In this document: positions 16,378-24,132 of the stretch, piece after piece | Numbering within the stretch: position 1 is the stretch's first letter | Layout of the letters: every line of letters begins with the position of its first letter | NCBI GenBank assembly: GCA_964506435.1 | Contig: CAZDLK010000006.1 | Span: 1-61,297, forward strand | Direction: 5' to 3' | Length of the DNA stretch: 61,297 bases | From: JAOZHU01 sp964506435 | Lineage (GTDB): Archaea; Thermoproteota; Bathyarchaeia; Bathyarchaeales; Bathycorpusculaceae | The notes under the pieces: generated by a model | Told to the model about the DNA's origin: nothing | The model's database searches: none | What the model saw: the letters and a program-made list of their open reading frames with translations, nothing else | Position numbers and translations under genes: made by a program

Positions 16378-17418
16378 ATGATAAAAGTGCTAGTAGTCGA
16401 CGATTCCTTCTTTATGAGAACCCTGATAACGAACATGCTAAGCTCCCATCCTGAGATACAGGTTATAGGCACCGCAAAAGATGGCAACGAAGCCCTAAAT
16501 AAAATAAAAACTTTGAAACCAGATGTAGTTACCCTGGATTTTCTTATGCCCGGCTCAAGCGGGTTAGACACGCTTAAGCGCATCATGACGGAACATCCCA
16601 CGCCTGTGATAATGCTAAGCGCGTATACTGAAGAAGGCGCAGTTGTAACTGTTGACTGCTTGGAGGCTGGTGCCTTAGGCTTTGTTCTCAAACCATCAGG
16701 TGTTGTCTCCCATGACATAGAAAAAGTGAAAGACAAGCTGACGGAAGAGATAAAAAAAGCTGCCAAAGTTGATGCCAGAAAAATCAAAGCCATACTTACC
16801 CGAAAACAAATTAAACACTTCGTAGAATTTGGCGACATTAAAAAAGAACGGGTAATTGTCATTGGGGCATCAACTGGTGGGCCACCCGCATTAGAGCAGA
16901 TTCTGTCAGAAATTCCCTCGAACTTTCCCGCAGCAATCCTCATTGTTCAGCATATGCCTGCGAAATTCACAAAAGTCCTAGCTGAGCGCCTGAGTAAAAC
17001 CTCTGAAATTCCAGTAAAAGAAGCCGAGGAAGGAGACATAATAACGCCGTCAAAAGCCTACGTTGCTCCTGGAGATTTCAATATGACTCTGAAAAAGAGA
17101 AAAGCGAAAGGGAAAGTGACGGTTGCCCTTAGTTTGAATCAAGATCCAGCTGTTAATGGTATGCCTTCCGTTGATGTCACTATGAAGTCTACGGCTGAAG
17201 TTTACGGAGAAAACGCCATCGGGGTCATTTTGACGGGGATGGGCAGAGATGGAGCAGAGGGCATGAAGGCCATAAAATCGAGAAAGGGTAAAACAATCGT
17301 CCAGGACGAAGCGACCTCGCTGATTTGGGGGATGCCTAAGCAAGCAATGCGGGAAGGCAGTGCCGATCATGTTTTGCCCTTATTCGAGATTGCTCAAGAA
17401 ATAATTCACCTGTTGTAG
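16378..17418 (+). CDS. cheB: Chemotaxis response regulator methylesterase CheB
   Basis: 346 residues. Receiver domain (1-120) with Asp8/Asp9 and phospho-acceptor Asp54 in VVTLDFLMPG; C-terminal methylesterase domain with catalytic Ser165 in IGASTGGPP, His in VQHMPAKFT and Asp in GMGRDGAEGM. It removes methyl groups from, and may deamidate, receptor glutamates. It lies in an operon with MCP, CheW and CheA. No CheR methyltransferase gene is present in the window, so its counterpart must lie elsewhere or be missing. Confidence 0.95.
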   Translation: MIKVLVVDDSFFMRTLITNMLSSHPEIQVIGTAKDGNEALNKIKTLKPDVVTLDFLMPGSSGLDTLKRIMTEHPTPVIMLSAYTEEGAVVTVDCLEAGALGFVLKPSGVVSHDIEKVKDKLTEEIKKAAKVDARKIKAILTRKQIKHFVEFGDIKKERVIVIGASTGGPPALEQILSEIPSNFPAAILIVQHMPAKFTKVLAERLSKTSEIPVKEAEEGDIITPSKAYVAPGDFNMTLKKRKAKGKVTVALSLNQDPAVNGMPSVDVTMKSTAEVYGENAIGVILTGMGRDGAEGMKAIKSRKGKTIVQDEATSLIWGMPKQAMREGSADHVLPLFEIAQEIIHLL

Positions 17419-17431
17419 GAGAAAAAGTGAA

Positions 17432-19057
17432 ATGCCTGACTCAGAATATCAAGAAGCGTTCTTGAGTGAAGCAAAAGATAATCTGCAGGCTTTGAATGAT
17501 GCTTTGTTGAAGTTGGAGAAAAATCCTTCCGACCAAGCAATTGTTAATGAGATGTTTCGGGCTGCTCACAATTTGAAGGGCATGGCTGCTACTCTGAGCT
17601 ACAACAAGTTGGCAGAGCTGTGCCATGGTGTCGAAAATTGTTTAGATAAAGTGAGAAAGAATGAGCGGAAGCTGACGCCTGAGATGGCTGGGGTGTTCTA
17701 CGAGTGTTTTGACAATGCAGCACTTTCTCTTAGGCTGATTTCTGCGGGTCAAGTTGAGGCTGACGTGGCTGGTTTGTTGTCAAAGTTGAATAGGCTTCTG
17801 TCTGAGCCTGAGGGAACGCCCGCGCTAGAGTCTCCTGAAAGCACCAAGTCGGCTGAGGGGTCATTGGCTGTTGAGGAGGTCCGTGAGATAAAGGTTAAGG
17901 TTGAGACGTTGGACACGATGGTGGATCTTGTAGAGGAGTTATTGGTTAACAAAATGCTGTTGGATCAGCTTTATGCGTCAGAAAAGTTTCGGGATGTACC
18001 AACCGCTTTAGATGCCATGGGTAGACTTGTTTCTGATTTGCAATACACTGTTATGCAGGCTCGCCTCGTTCAAGTTGAGCAGATATTTAAAAGATTTCCG
18101 AGAATGGTTCGGGATTTGGCGAAAAAGGAACAGAAACAAGTTGATTTTGTGGTTGAAGGTGCCGAGATTGAGCTTGACAGAAAGATTGTGGATAAGTTAG
18201 GTGAGCCTTTAATTCATTTGTTGAGGAACGCGGTGGATCATGGTGTAGAGTTGCCGAAAGATCGAGAAAAAATGGGAAAACCAGCGACTGGAACCATTAA
18301 GTTGGTTGCTAGAAGGGAGAAAGAGTATGCGGTTATTGAATTGGAGGATGACGGCGCGGGTGTAGATGATGAACTGATAAAGCGAGTTGCAGTGGAGAAG
18401 GGGATAATCAGTAGAAATGAAGCGGCGAACTTGGGTCACAGCGAAACAGTGGCGCTGTTGTTTGACAGCAGGTTTAGTACAACGGAGAAGGTTACTGAAG
18501 TTTCTGGTAGAGGCGTCGGGCTTGATGTGGTTAGGCGAACGATTGAGTCCCTTGGCGGAATTGTTCAGGTAGTCACTCAGGCTGGAAAGGGCATGAAGGT
18601 TACGTTAAAGTTTCCGCTTACTTTGGCTATTATTTCAGCCTTGCTGACGAAAGTGGGGGATGTTGTTTATGCTGTTCCCTTGGCGAATGTTGCAAGTTTG
18701 GTTAGGGTGAAAGCTGAGGCTATTGGAAACGTGCTTGGGCAGGAAGTTGTTGTTTTATCTGAGGGCAGCGTGCCGCTGTTGAGGTTGCAGGAGTTTTTCA
18801 ATGTTACTCATGAACGAAAGGATACTGTTTTGATTGCCCTTGTGAAGCGTGAGAACGAGTTTCTGGCTTTAGGCGTTGATGAGTTTCTGACTAGGCAGAA
18901 CATCGTTGTCAAGCCTTTAGATAGGTTGGTGAGGCAAAGCAGGGTTTTCGCTGGATTCACGATTTTAGGCGATGGGAAGCCTGCTCTTATTCTAGATGTG
19001 AACGGCTTGTTTGATTCGGTAGTTAAGGAGAAAGCGTATGCAGTCACTGTTAGTTAA
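17432..19057 (+). CDS. cheA: Chemotaxis histidine kinase CheA
   Basis: 541 residues. N-terminal Hpt domain with phospho-acceptor His46 in FRAAHNLKGM; a short linker rich in Pro/Ser/Glu (about 125-150) where a CheY-binding P2 domain would be, so P2 seems absent; P3 dimerisation (about 155-215); P4 kinase with N-box HLLRNAVDHG and G-box segments (DDGAGVDD and VSGRGVGLDVV); and C-terminal CheW-like P5 (about 395-530). It phosphorylates CheB and the CheY domain of the CheY-CheC protein. It is the last gene of the MCP operon, 13 bases after cheB. Confidence 0.95.
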   Translation: MPDSEYQEAFLSEAKDNLQALNDALLKLEKNPSDQAIVNEMFRAAHNLKGMAATLSYNKLAELCHGVENCLDKVRKNERKLTPEMAGVFYECFDNAALSLRLISAGQVEADVAGLLSKLNRLLSEPEGTPALESPESTKSAEGSLAVEEVREIKVKVETLDTMVDLVEELLVNKMLLDQLYASEKFRDVPTALDAMGRLVSDLQYTVMQARLVQVEQIFKRFPRMVRDLAKKEQKQVDFVVEGAEIELDRKIVDKLGEPLIHLLRNAVDHGVELPKDREKMGKPATGTIKLVARREKEYAVIELEDDGAGVDDELIKRVAVEKGIISRNEAANLGHSETVALLFDSRFSTTEKVTEVSGRGVGLDVVRRTIESLGGIVQVVTQAGKGMKVTLKFPLTLAIISALLTKVGDVVYAVPLANVASLVRVKAEAIGNVLGQEVVVLSEGSVPLLRLQEFFNVTHERKDTVLIALVKRENEFLALGVDEFLTRQNIVVKPLDRLVRQSRVFAGFTILGDGKPALILDVNGLFDSVVKEKAYAVTVS

Positions 19058-19074
19058 GAAAAAAGCGGTGGGCA

Positions 19075-19140
19075 TGTCACTCTGTTTGCAGAAAAGCGGT
19101 TACATCAGCTTTAGATGTAGCCACAGCATAGTTGATTGTA
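19075..19140 (+). promoter_or_regulatory. Shared regulon promoter box C (kaiB-kaiC operon)
   Basis: TGTCAC at 19075, GGTTACA at 19098 (23 bases later), TTAGATG at 19111 (13 bases later), followed by TAGCCACAGCATAGTT. GGTTACA and TGTAGCC form a seven-pair dyad with one G-T pair, the most symmetric of the five boxes. Confidence 0.75.
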
Positions 19141-19171
19141 CGAAACAGCACTAGGTTAACGGGTGAAATAA

Positions 19172-19459
19172 GTGACATACCTATTGAAACTGTACATAAC
19201 GGGAAGAACTCCGAATAGTGAAAAGGCAATTAGGAATCTGGAAGAGTTCTTGGCGGCAAGTGCAGACAAGAAATATACGCTAAAAATTATTGATATTTCG
19301 AAAAAACCGCAACTCGCTGAAGACGAAAAGATTTTGGCAACTCCACTTTTAGAAAGGAAACTGCCGCTACCAGTAAGGCGGATTATTGGCGATTTGAGTG
19401 ATAGAGAGAAGGTTGTGCTGGGCTTAGATTTAGTTTCCATAGAGAATGATGAAGAATGA
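19172..19459 (+). CDS. kaiB: KaiB-family protein
   Basis: 95 residues with the KaiB thioredoxin-like pattern: LKLYITGRTPNSEKAIRNL, then YTLKIIDISKKPQLAEDE, then ILATPLLERKLPLPVRRII and the closing segment GDLSDREKVVLGL. In cyanobacteria KaiB changes fold and binds the phosphorylated KaiC ring. GTG start with GGTGA seven bases ahead. It overlaps the kaiC start by four bases, so the two are translationally coupled. The high match to the KaiB core, including the TPLL loop with its Pro, makes the family call strong; clock function is not implied. Confidence 0.9.
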   Translation: MTYLLKLYITGRTPNSEKAIRNLEEFLAASADKKYTLKIIDISKKPQLAEDEKILATPLLERKLPLPVRRIIGDLSDREKVVLGLDLVSIENDEE

Positions 19460-20988
19460 AAGACATAAAAGATAGCTCAAAAATCGTTTCAAAAGTTTCT
19501 TCGGGTATTCCTGGATTTGATGAAATTTCGAAAGGGGGAATTCCCAAAGGAAGAACAACTCTTGTTTCTGGAACCTCTGGAAGTGGAAAGACCGTTTTTG
19601 CTGCGCAGTTTCTGTGCAAAGGCATTTCAGAGCATGGGCAGAACGGGATTTTCGTAACTTTTGAAGAGAGCCCTTTTGACATAATCAAAAACATGAGCAG
19701 TTTTGGATGGGACATTAATGGGCTCATGAAGGACGGGAAATGGGCTTTTGTTGACGCCTCTCCCGATGAAGCAGACAAGATTGAAGTTGGGAAATACGAT
19801 TTAAGTGCTTTTCTCGCAAGGATTGAGTATGCTGTAAAGAAAGTGAACGCAGAGCGGGTTTCGATTGATTCGGTTTCGGCTCTGTTTCCGAGATACGAGG
19901 ACACTGCCATAATAAGACGAGAACTTTACAGGGTCGGTGCAAAATTGAAAGCCATGGGCATAACCTCGATAATGACCGCGGAAAGACCAACTGAAGATGG
20001 CGCTGTATCGCGGTTTGGCGTCGAGGAATTTGTTTCTGACAACGTTATTCTGCTTCACAACAGGCTTACCCCAAAAGGCGATAGGGAAAGAACCGTTGAA
20101 ATACTTAAGTTCAGAGGCTCAACGCATGAAACAACTGAGGCTCCGCTTATTGTAAGTGATCAAGGTATGGAAGTTTTCCCGAGACCCAAACCTGAGTTAA
20201 GGGGAAAAGGCTTCACGAAAAAGATTGGCACGGGCATTCAAGGCTTGGACGAAATGCTTTACGGCGGTGTCTACCAAAACTCTACCACGTTGGTCACTGG
20301 AGCAAGCGGAACAGGCAAAACAGTAAGCATCATGCACTTCATCAGGGAAGGCGCTAGAAATAACGAAAAATGCTTATTCATCGAGTTCGAGGAAAGCCCT
20401 GAGCAACTCTATAGAAACGCTGACTCATTTGGATGGGACCTAGAAAAATACGTGAAGAATGGTGTTGTTCAGCTTATCTGCCACTACCCTGAAGATTTGA
20501 AGGCAGAGCAGTATCTGAAGATAATTCAGAGCTTGGTCGCAAAAACCCAAGCGAAGAGAGTTGCTCTTGACAGCTTGTCTGCCTTGCAGAGGATTTATGA
20601 ACCAGGGAAATTCAGGGAATTCGTAGTTGGCTTAAACGCGTTTCTGAAGATGCATGATTGCACGTCGTTTCTCGCAAACACCACAAGCGAGCTTTTAGGC
20701 ATATCGCAGATAACTGAAGCTCACTTGTCGACGGCAACAGATAACATCGTTATTCTGAAATATGTTGAGCTTGGAGGAACAATGCGAAGGCTCTTAACGG
20801 TCTTAAAGGCGAGAGGGTCGCCCCACGTAAAAGAGTTAACAGAGTTCGAAATAGGCAAAACAGGCATGAACGTAATAGGTCCCTTCAGAGGCTTTGAAAA
20901 CCTGCTAAGTGGAAGCGCTAGGAGAATAGACGTAGGCTTTAGCCCAGAAGACGAGTTCATTGAGCAGAGCAAGGCAGGAAACATCTAG
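19456..20988 (+). CDS. kaiC: Two-domain KaiC ATPase/autokinase
   Basis: 510 residues, the usual full KaiC length. CI domain (about 10-245): Walker A GTSGSGKT, paired catalytic Glu in VTFEESPFD, Walker B-like VSIDSVSAL. CII domain (about 250-490): Walker A GASGTGKT, FEESPEQLY, and ALDSLSAL. The CII segment QITEAHLSTATDN holds Thr420, Ser425 and Thr426 at the positions of cyanobacterial Thr426, Ser431 and Thr432, so the autophosphorylation sites are kept. The C-terminal tail (about 490-510) is short and acidic; no KaiA gene is visible. Operon with kaiB, a CheC-like gene and a second KaiB-like gene. Confidence 0.92.
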   Translation: MKDIKDSSKIVSKVSSGIPGFDEISKGGIPKGRTTLVSGTSGSGKTVFAAQFLCKGISEHGQNGIFVTFEESPFDIIKNMSSFGWDINGLMKDGKWAFVDASPDEADKIEVGKYDLSAFLARIEYAVKKVNAERVSIDSVSALFPRYEDTAIIRRELYRVGAKLKAMGITSIMTAERPTEDGAVSRFGVEEFVSDNVILLHNRLTPKGDRERTVEILKFRGSTHETTEAPLIVSDQGMEVFPRPKPELRGKGFTKKIGTGIQGLDEMLYGGVYQNSTTLVTGASGTGKTVSIMHFIREGARNNEKCLFIEFEESPEQLYRNADSFGWDLEKYVKNGVVQLICHYPEDLKAEQYLKIIQSLVAKTQAKRVALDSLSALQRIYEPGKFREFVVGLNAFLKMHDCTSFLANTTSELLGISQITEAHLSTATDNIVILKYVELGGTMRRLLTVLKARGSPHVKELTEFEIGKTGMNVIGPFRGFENLLSGSARRIDVGFSPEDEFIEQSKAGNI

Positions 20989-21608
20989 TGCACAACGCAG
21001 ACATTGACAAGGCTTTATTCTTCAAAAAACTGGCTTCGGCAAGTTCAAAGAAAATAAGCGTTGCTCTCGCTGAACTGACTGGCGAAGGCGCCTTTGTAGA
21101 ATTTGGCAACGTTAAATATACGAAAATTGAGGAAAAAATGGTGGTTATTGACGCTAAAGAAAAGTGCTTTGGCGTCTACTCAACTCTTTCGTCGCCACTT
21201 GAAGGCGTGGCAGCCGTATTTTTTCCTCTGAGGTCCATTACGAAATTGCTGACTATAGTAAAGCAAACATACCACCAGAAAGGCGATTTTTCGCATGAGC
21301 TGAAGCTCTCAGCGTTTACAGAAATCAGCAACATCATAATTTCAACCTACTTGTCAGAATTCAGCAATTTACTGAACACCAGGATAATCTCAACTCCCCC
21401 AAAATTAACACATTTCAGAACAGTAACTTTAGCTGAAAATATTTATTCAAAAAGACCCATTAAGACATCCTATATTTTCTTAATCGGGAAGTTCCATGGG
21501 TCTTCAAACACCGTGGAAGGCCAACTGATGCTGCTTTTTGATTTGGCCACCTTTGAAAAGCTTTTGAAAACTATCGCTAAGGATTTAACAATAAACTTGA
21601 AAACTTGA
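20988..21608 (+). CDS. CheC-like phosphatase-fold protein
   Basis: 206 residues. The stretch LSAFTEISNI, followed 22 residues after its Asn by a Pro, fits the CheC/CheX active-site pattern (Ser/Asp-x3-Glu-x2-Asn ... Pro), with Glu and Asn intact. The N-terminal 90 residues are less typical. CheC-type proteins dephosphorylate CheY. Its GTG start overlaps the kaiC stop (TAGTG), so it is translationally coupled to KaiC; this places a likely phospho-CheY phosphatase inside the Kai operon and suggests a physical link between the two systems (inference). Confidence 0.6.
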   Translation: MHNADIDKALFFKKLASASSKKISVALAELTGEGAFVEFGNVKYTKIEEKMVVIDAKEKCFGVYSTLSSPLEGVAAVFFPLRSITKLLTIVKQTYHQKGDFSHELKLSAFTEISNIIISTYLSEFSNLLNTRIISTPPKLTHFRTVTLAENIYSKRPIKTSYIFLIGKFHGSSNTVEGQLMLLFDLATFEKLLKTIAKDLTINLKT

Positions 21609-21618
21609 GGAAGGGAAA

Positions 21619-21897
21619 ATGGCACTAGAGTATGTACGGATATTTTATTCCGGCAAAAGAGACCCAGAAGCGCAAAAACTTTTCGCTGAAAACATTGCTT
21701 ATTTATGCGACATTGGAGTTACCGCTCAGCTAGTTGACGTTGATGAACAGCCTGAACTTGCTGAAAAGCACAAGATCATGGAAACCCCAATTTTGCTTGT
21801 GAGAAAAGGCGGTGAACTGCACAAATACATCGTCGACATAGGCCGTTTGAAAGAAATCTTCATGAAAACCTGCCTTGACGCAGTTAGCATGAGGTAG
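21619..21897 (+). CDS. Second KaiB-like protein
   Basis: 92 residues with the KaiB thioredoxin-like layout: YVRIFYSGKRDPEAQ, VTAQLVDVDEQPELAEKHKI, then METPILLVRKGGELHKYIVDI and a C-terminal helix. It differs from the KaiB at 19172 in the loop after the TP motif and is likely a paralogue that binds a different ring or state. It lies 10 bases after the CheC-like gene with GAGGAAGG before the ATG. Confidence 0.75.
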   Translation: MALEYVRIFYSGKRDPEAQKLFAENIAYLCDIGVTAQLVDVDEQPELAEKHKIMETPILLVRKGGELHKYIVDIGRLKEIFMKTCLDAVSMR

Positions 21898-21932
21898 CGA
21901 AATGTGCAAACTTGCTGAGGCTTCTTGGGGGT

Positions 21933-21998
21933 TGCCGCCAACGCCGTTTTTGATGGTTACAGCCGCCTTAGATAAGGTCGTAACTTGCTCTTTGGCAT
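21933..21998 (+). promoter_or_regulatory. Shared regulon promoter box D (CheY-CheC and CheD operon)
   Basis: GGTTACA at 21955 and TTAGATAA at 21968 (13 bases later), followed by GGTCGTAACTTG. The upstream TGTCACC is weak (TGCCGCC at 21933, 22 bases before GGTTACA). Spacing matches the other boxes; the outer element is the least conserved of the five. Confidence 0.65.
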
Positions 21999-22049
21999 GA
22001 GAACAGAATATGTGTGTATTTGATGAGGGCGCAAGGGGAGGTGAAAAAA

Positions 22050-23048
22050 GTGGATGCGAAAATATTGATAGTTGATGACTCTGCGTTTATACGACGGATT
22101 GTAAAGGATGCTCTGAACGGTGGAGGTTTTCAAGACGTAATTGAAGCAGAGAACGGGGAGCAAGCATTACGGAAGTATGCAATGGAAAGACCCGACCTTG
22201 TACTCTTGGATGTAATAATGCCTGGTTTAGACGGAACTGAAGTGCTGAAAAAAATCATGGCGATGGATGAAAACACGAAGGTGATTATGCTTTCAGCGGT
22301 AGGTCAAGACAAGACGAAGGACCTATGCAGCGAACTTGGCGCCGTTGGATATGTTGTTAAGCCTTTTGATAAAGCGCAACTGGTGAAAACTGTGACTAGT
22401 ATCCTCGATGCAGCAGAAAAGAATGCGCCTACAACGGAACTGACTAAAGCTGAACAGGCTACGCTGAGAGAAGTTGGTCACATGAGTGCACAACAGGCCG
22501 CCACGACCCTTTCAAAGATGATTGGAAAGGAAATCAACGCGAAGCTGTTAGCTGCGAACATGACCTCTTTAGCTGACCTTCCAGACATGGTTGGAGATAA
22601 AGAAACGTTGGTCAGCGGCATACATCTTCCCGTAACTGGTGACCTTTCAGGTTCACTGCTGATGGTTTTCCCACAGCAAAGTGCGTTTACACTCGTGGAT
22701 TTGCTGCTGAATAAAACGATTGGAACTACAAGAGAGCTTGACGATATGGGCAAATCTGCCTTAAACGAAGTTGGGAATATCTTAGCTGGAAACTGCCTGA
22801 CTGCCTTGTCGAACAAGCTGGGAATGTACCTTATTGAACATGTACCGGATTTCGCGCATGGCATGGTTGGAGCGCTGATTGACAACGTAGCCGTAGCCTT
22901 CGGGCAAAAAGCTGAGCAAGCATTGATAATACAGGTGGAGCTAGGCACTGAAGCGAAAATCAAAGTCGTAGGCTACTTCTTCCTCCTCTTTTCATCGAAG
23001 GAAGCTAACGCGATACTGAAAGCGGTCAAAGCAAAGGCAGGTGCCTGA
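22050..23048 (+). CDS. CheY-CheC fusion protein
   Basis: About 332 residues from GTG 22050, chosen for the GGAGGTGA just upstream (22036-22043); the frame extends to ATG 22014. Receiver domain (about 1-120) with Asp9/Asp10, phospho-acceptor Asp54 in LVLLDVIMPG and the Lys in VVKPFDK. CheC domain (about 130-330) with two helical site motifs: LREVGHMSAQQA, where the usual Asn is His, and ALNEVGNILAGN, which is intact. A receiver tethered to its own phosphatase should reset itself quickly. No separate CheY is present in the window. Confidence 0.88.
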   Translation: MDAKILIVDDSAFIRRIVKDALNGGGFQDVIEAENGEQALRKYAMERPDLVLLDVIMPGLDGTEVLKKIMAMDENTKVIMLSAVGQDKTKDLCSELGAVGYVVKPFDKAQLVKTVTSILDAAEKNAPTTELTKAEQATLREVGHMSAQQAATTLSKMIGKEINAKLLAANMTSLADLPDMVGDKETLVSGIHLPVTGDLSGSLLMVFPQQSAFTLVDLLLNKTIGTTRELDDMGKSALNEVGNILAGNCLTALSNKLGMYLIEHVPDFAHGMVGALIDNVAVAFGQKAEQALIIQVELGTEAKIKVVGYFFLLFSSKEANAILKAVKAKAGA

Positions 23049-23514
23049 AATTTCAGAGGAAATCGTAGTGGATATGGCCCAAGTGAAAGTTACTCACGAA
23101 CCCAACAGGCTAGTGGCGCTTGGAGTGGGCTCTTGCGTGGTGATAACGCTCTACGACCATGCACTTAAAGTAGGCGCCATGGCGCACGCTATGCTGCCCG
23201 ACAGCACAAAAAGAAACTCCATCACTAAGCCGTTCACGTTTGCCGACCTAGCCATAGACGAAATGATCAGGCAAATGAACTCGTTGGGTTCAATTAAACA
23301 AAACATGGAAGCCAAGATTGTCGGCGGGGCCAACATGTTTCCCCTTTTTGGTGGCGACGCCTTAAAAACTGGAAACGAAAATGTCTTAGCGGCAAAGAAA
23401 AAATTGCTGCGTATTGGGATTCCTCTGGTTGGAGATGCCATCGGAGGAAATATCGGTCGTTCAGCGGAACTGGACACCGCCAGTGGAATCTTAACCGTCC
23501 GAATAAAGATTTGA
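23041..23514 (+). CDS. cheD: Chemotaxis receptor glutamine deamidase CheD
   Basis: 157 residues with the CheD pattern: LGVGSCVVITLYD, GAMAHAMLPDS, and KIVGGANMF. The catalytic Cys32 and His49 are present, but the Thr that lies six residues before the Cys in well-studied CheD is Ala26 here (by-eye alignment). CheD deamidates receptor Gln and is stimulated or held by CheC. The GTG start overlaps the CheY-CheC stop, so the two are coupled, which fits the known CheC-CheD complex. Confidence 0.9.
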   Translation: MPEISEEIVVDMAQVKVTHEPNRLVALGVGSCVVITLYDHALKVGAMAHAMLPDSTKRNSITKPFTFADLAIDEMIRQMNSLGSIKQNMEAKIVGGANMFPLFGGDALKTGNENVLAAKKKLLRIGIPLVGDAIGGNIGRSAELDTASGILTVRIKI

Positions 23515-23535
23515 CACGGTCCAAATTTGTGTGAA

Positions 23536-23600
23536 TGTCACCGTTTTCGTTTTTTATGGTTACACCAGATTTAGATAATGCCCAAGCTTAGTCTATAGAC
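23536..23600 (+). promoter_or_regulatory. Shared regulon promoter box E (pilus operon)
   Basis: TGTCACC at 23536, GGTTACA at 23558 (22 bases later), TTAGATAA at 23571 (13 bases later), followed by TGCCCAAGCTTAGTCTAT. The start expected near 23597 leaves a leader of about 35 bases with GAGGT before the first pilin. Confidence 0.75.
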
Positions 23601-23633
23601 ATAAAAAAAGCATTGCGAGGTATGAAATAAAAC

Positions 23634-24074
23634 ATGGCAATATGTAAGAAACTGTTAAGATCTAATAGGGCATTTTCCGCAGTAATTGCTTCATTGATTT
23701 TAATGCTGCTCGCAGTTGCTGCTGGCGTCGTCGTCTATGCATACGTCATGGGCTGGATCGGAGGCGCTACACAGACTACATCGCATCAGGGAGAATTACA
23801 GTTCGATTCCATCTACGCTAACTCCACTTCAGGTACGCTAAAAATATACGTCAGGAACGTTGGCGGCGTGGACCTCACGCTTTCCAAGATATACGTTGAC
23901 GGCGCTGAAAAAGCGAACGCTACCGATGCAATTCCCGATGCAGGAGTTTCAATCCCTGTGCAAGACGTGCAGTACTTAGAAGTAAGCCAAACGATGACTG
24001 AAAACTACTTCTATGAAGTAAAAGTGACCTGCAAAGATGGCACCACTGTTACCCAATCAGTCCAAGCGAAATAA
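23634..24074 (+). CDS. Type IV pilin-like protein 1 (probable major subunit)
   Basis: 146 residues. A class III signal peptide (basic ICKKLLRSNRA, cleavage probably after Ala before FSAVIASL) leads into a 25-residue hydrophobic helix, as in archaeal pilins and archaellins. The mature part is a small beta-rich domain with short repeats of the YVDG/IYV type. As the first gene after promoter box E and followed by a T-run that could end many transcripts, it is the likely major filament subunit. Whether it forms a pilus or an archaellum-like filament cannot be told from sequence. Confidence 0.8.
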   Translation: MAICKKLLRSNRAFSAVIASLILMLLAVAAGVVVYAYVMGWIGGATQTTSHQGELQFDSIYANSTSGTLKIYVRNVGGVDLTLSKIYVDGAEKANATDAIPDAGVSIPVQDVQYLEVSQTMTENYFYEVKVTCKDGTTVTQSVQAK

Positions 24075-24093
24075 AATGCCTATTACCTCTTCT

Positions 24094-24107
24094 ATTTTTT
24101 TCTTTTC
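24094..24107 (+). terminator. T-run between pilin 1 and pilin 2
   Basis: Thymine-rich tattttttttctttt-like tract 20-30 bases after the pilin 1 stop. Archaeal termination can occur at U-runs alone. Partial termination here would make pilin 1 mRNA more abundant than the rest of the operon. Confidence 0.45.
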
Positions 24108-24132
24108 CTGAGATAAAAGGTAGGATGAAAGG

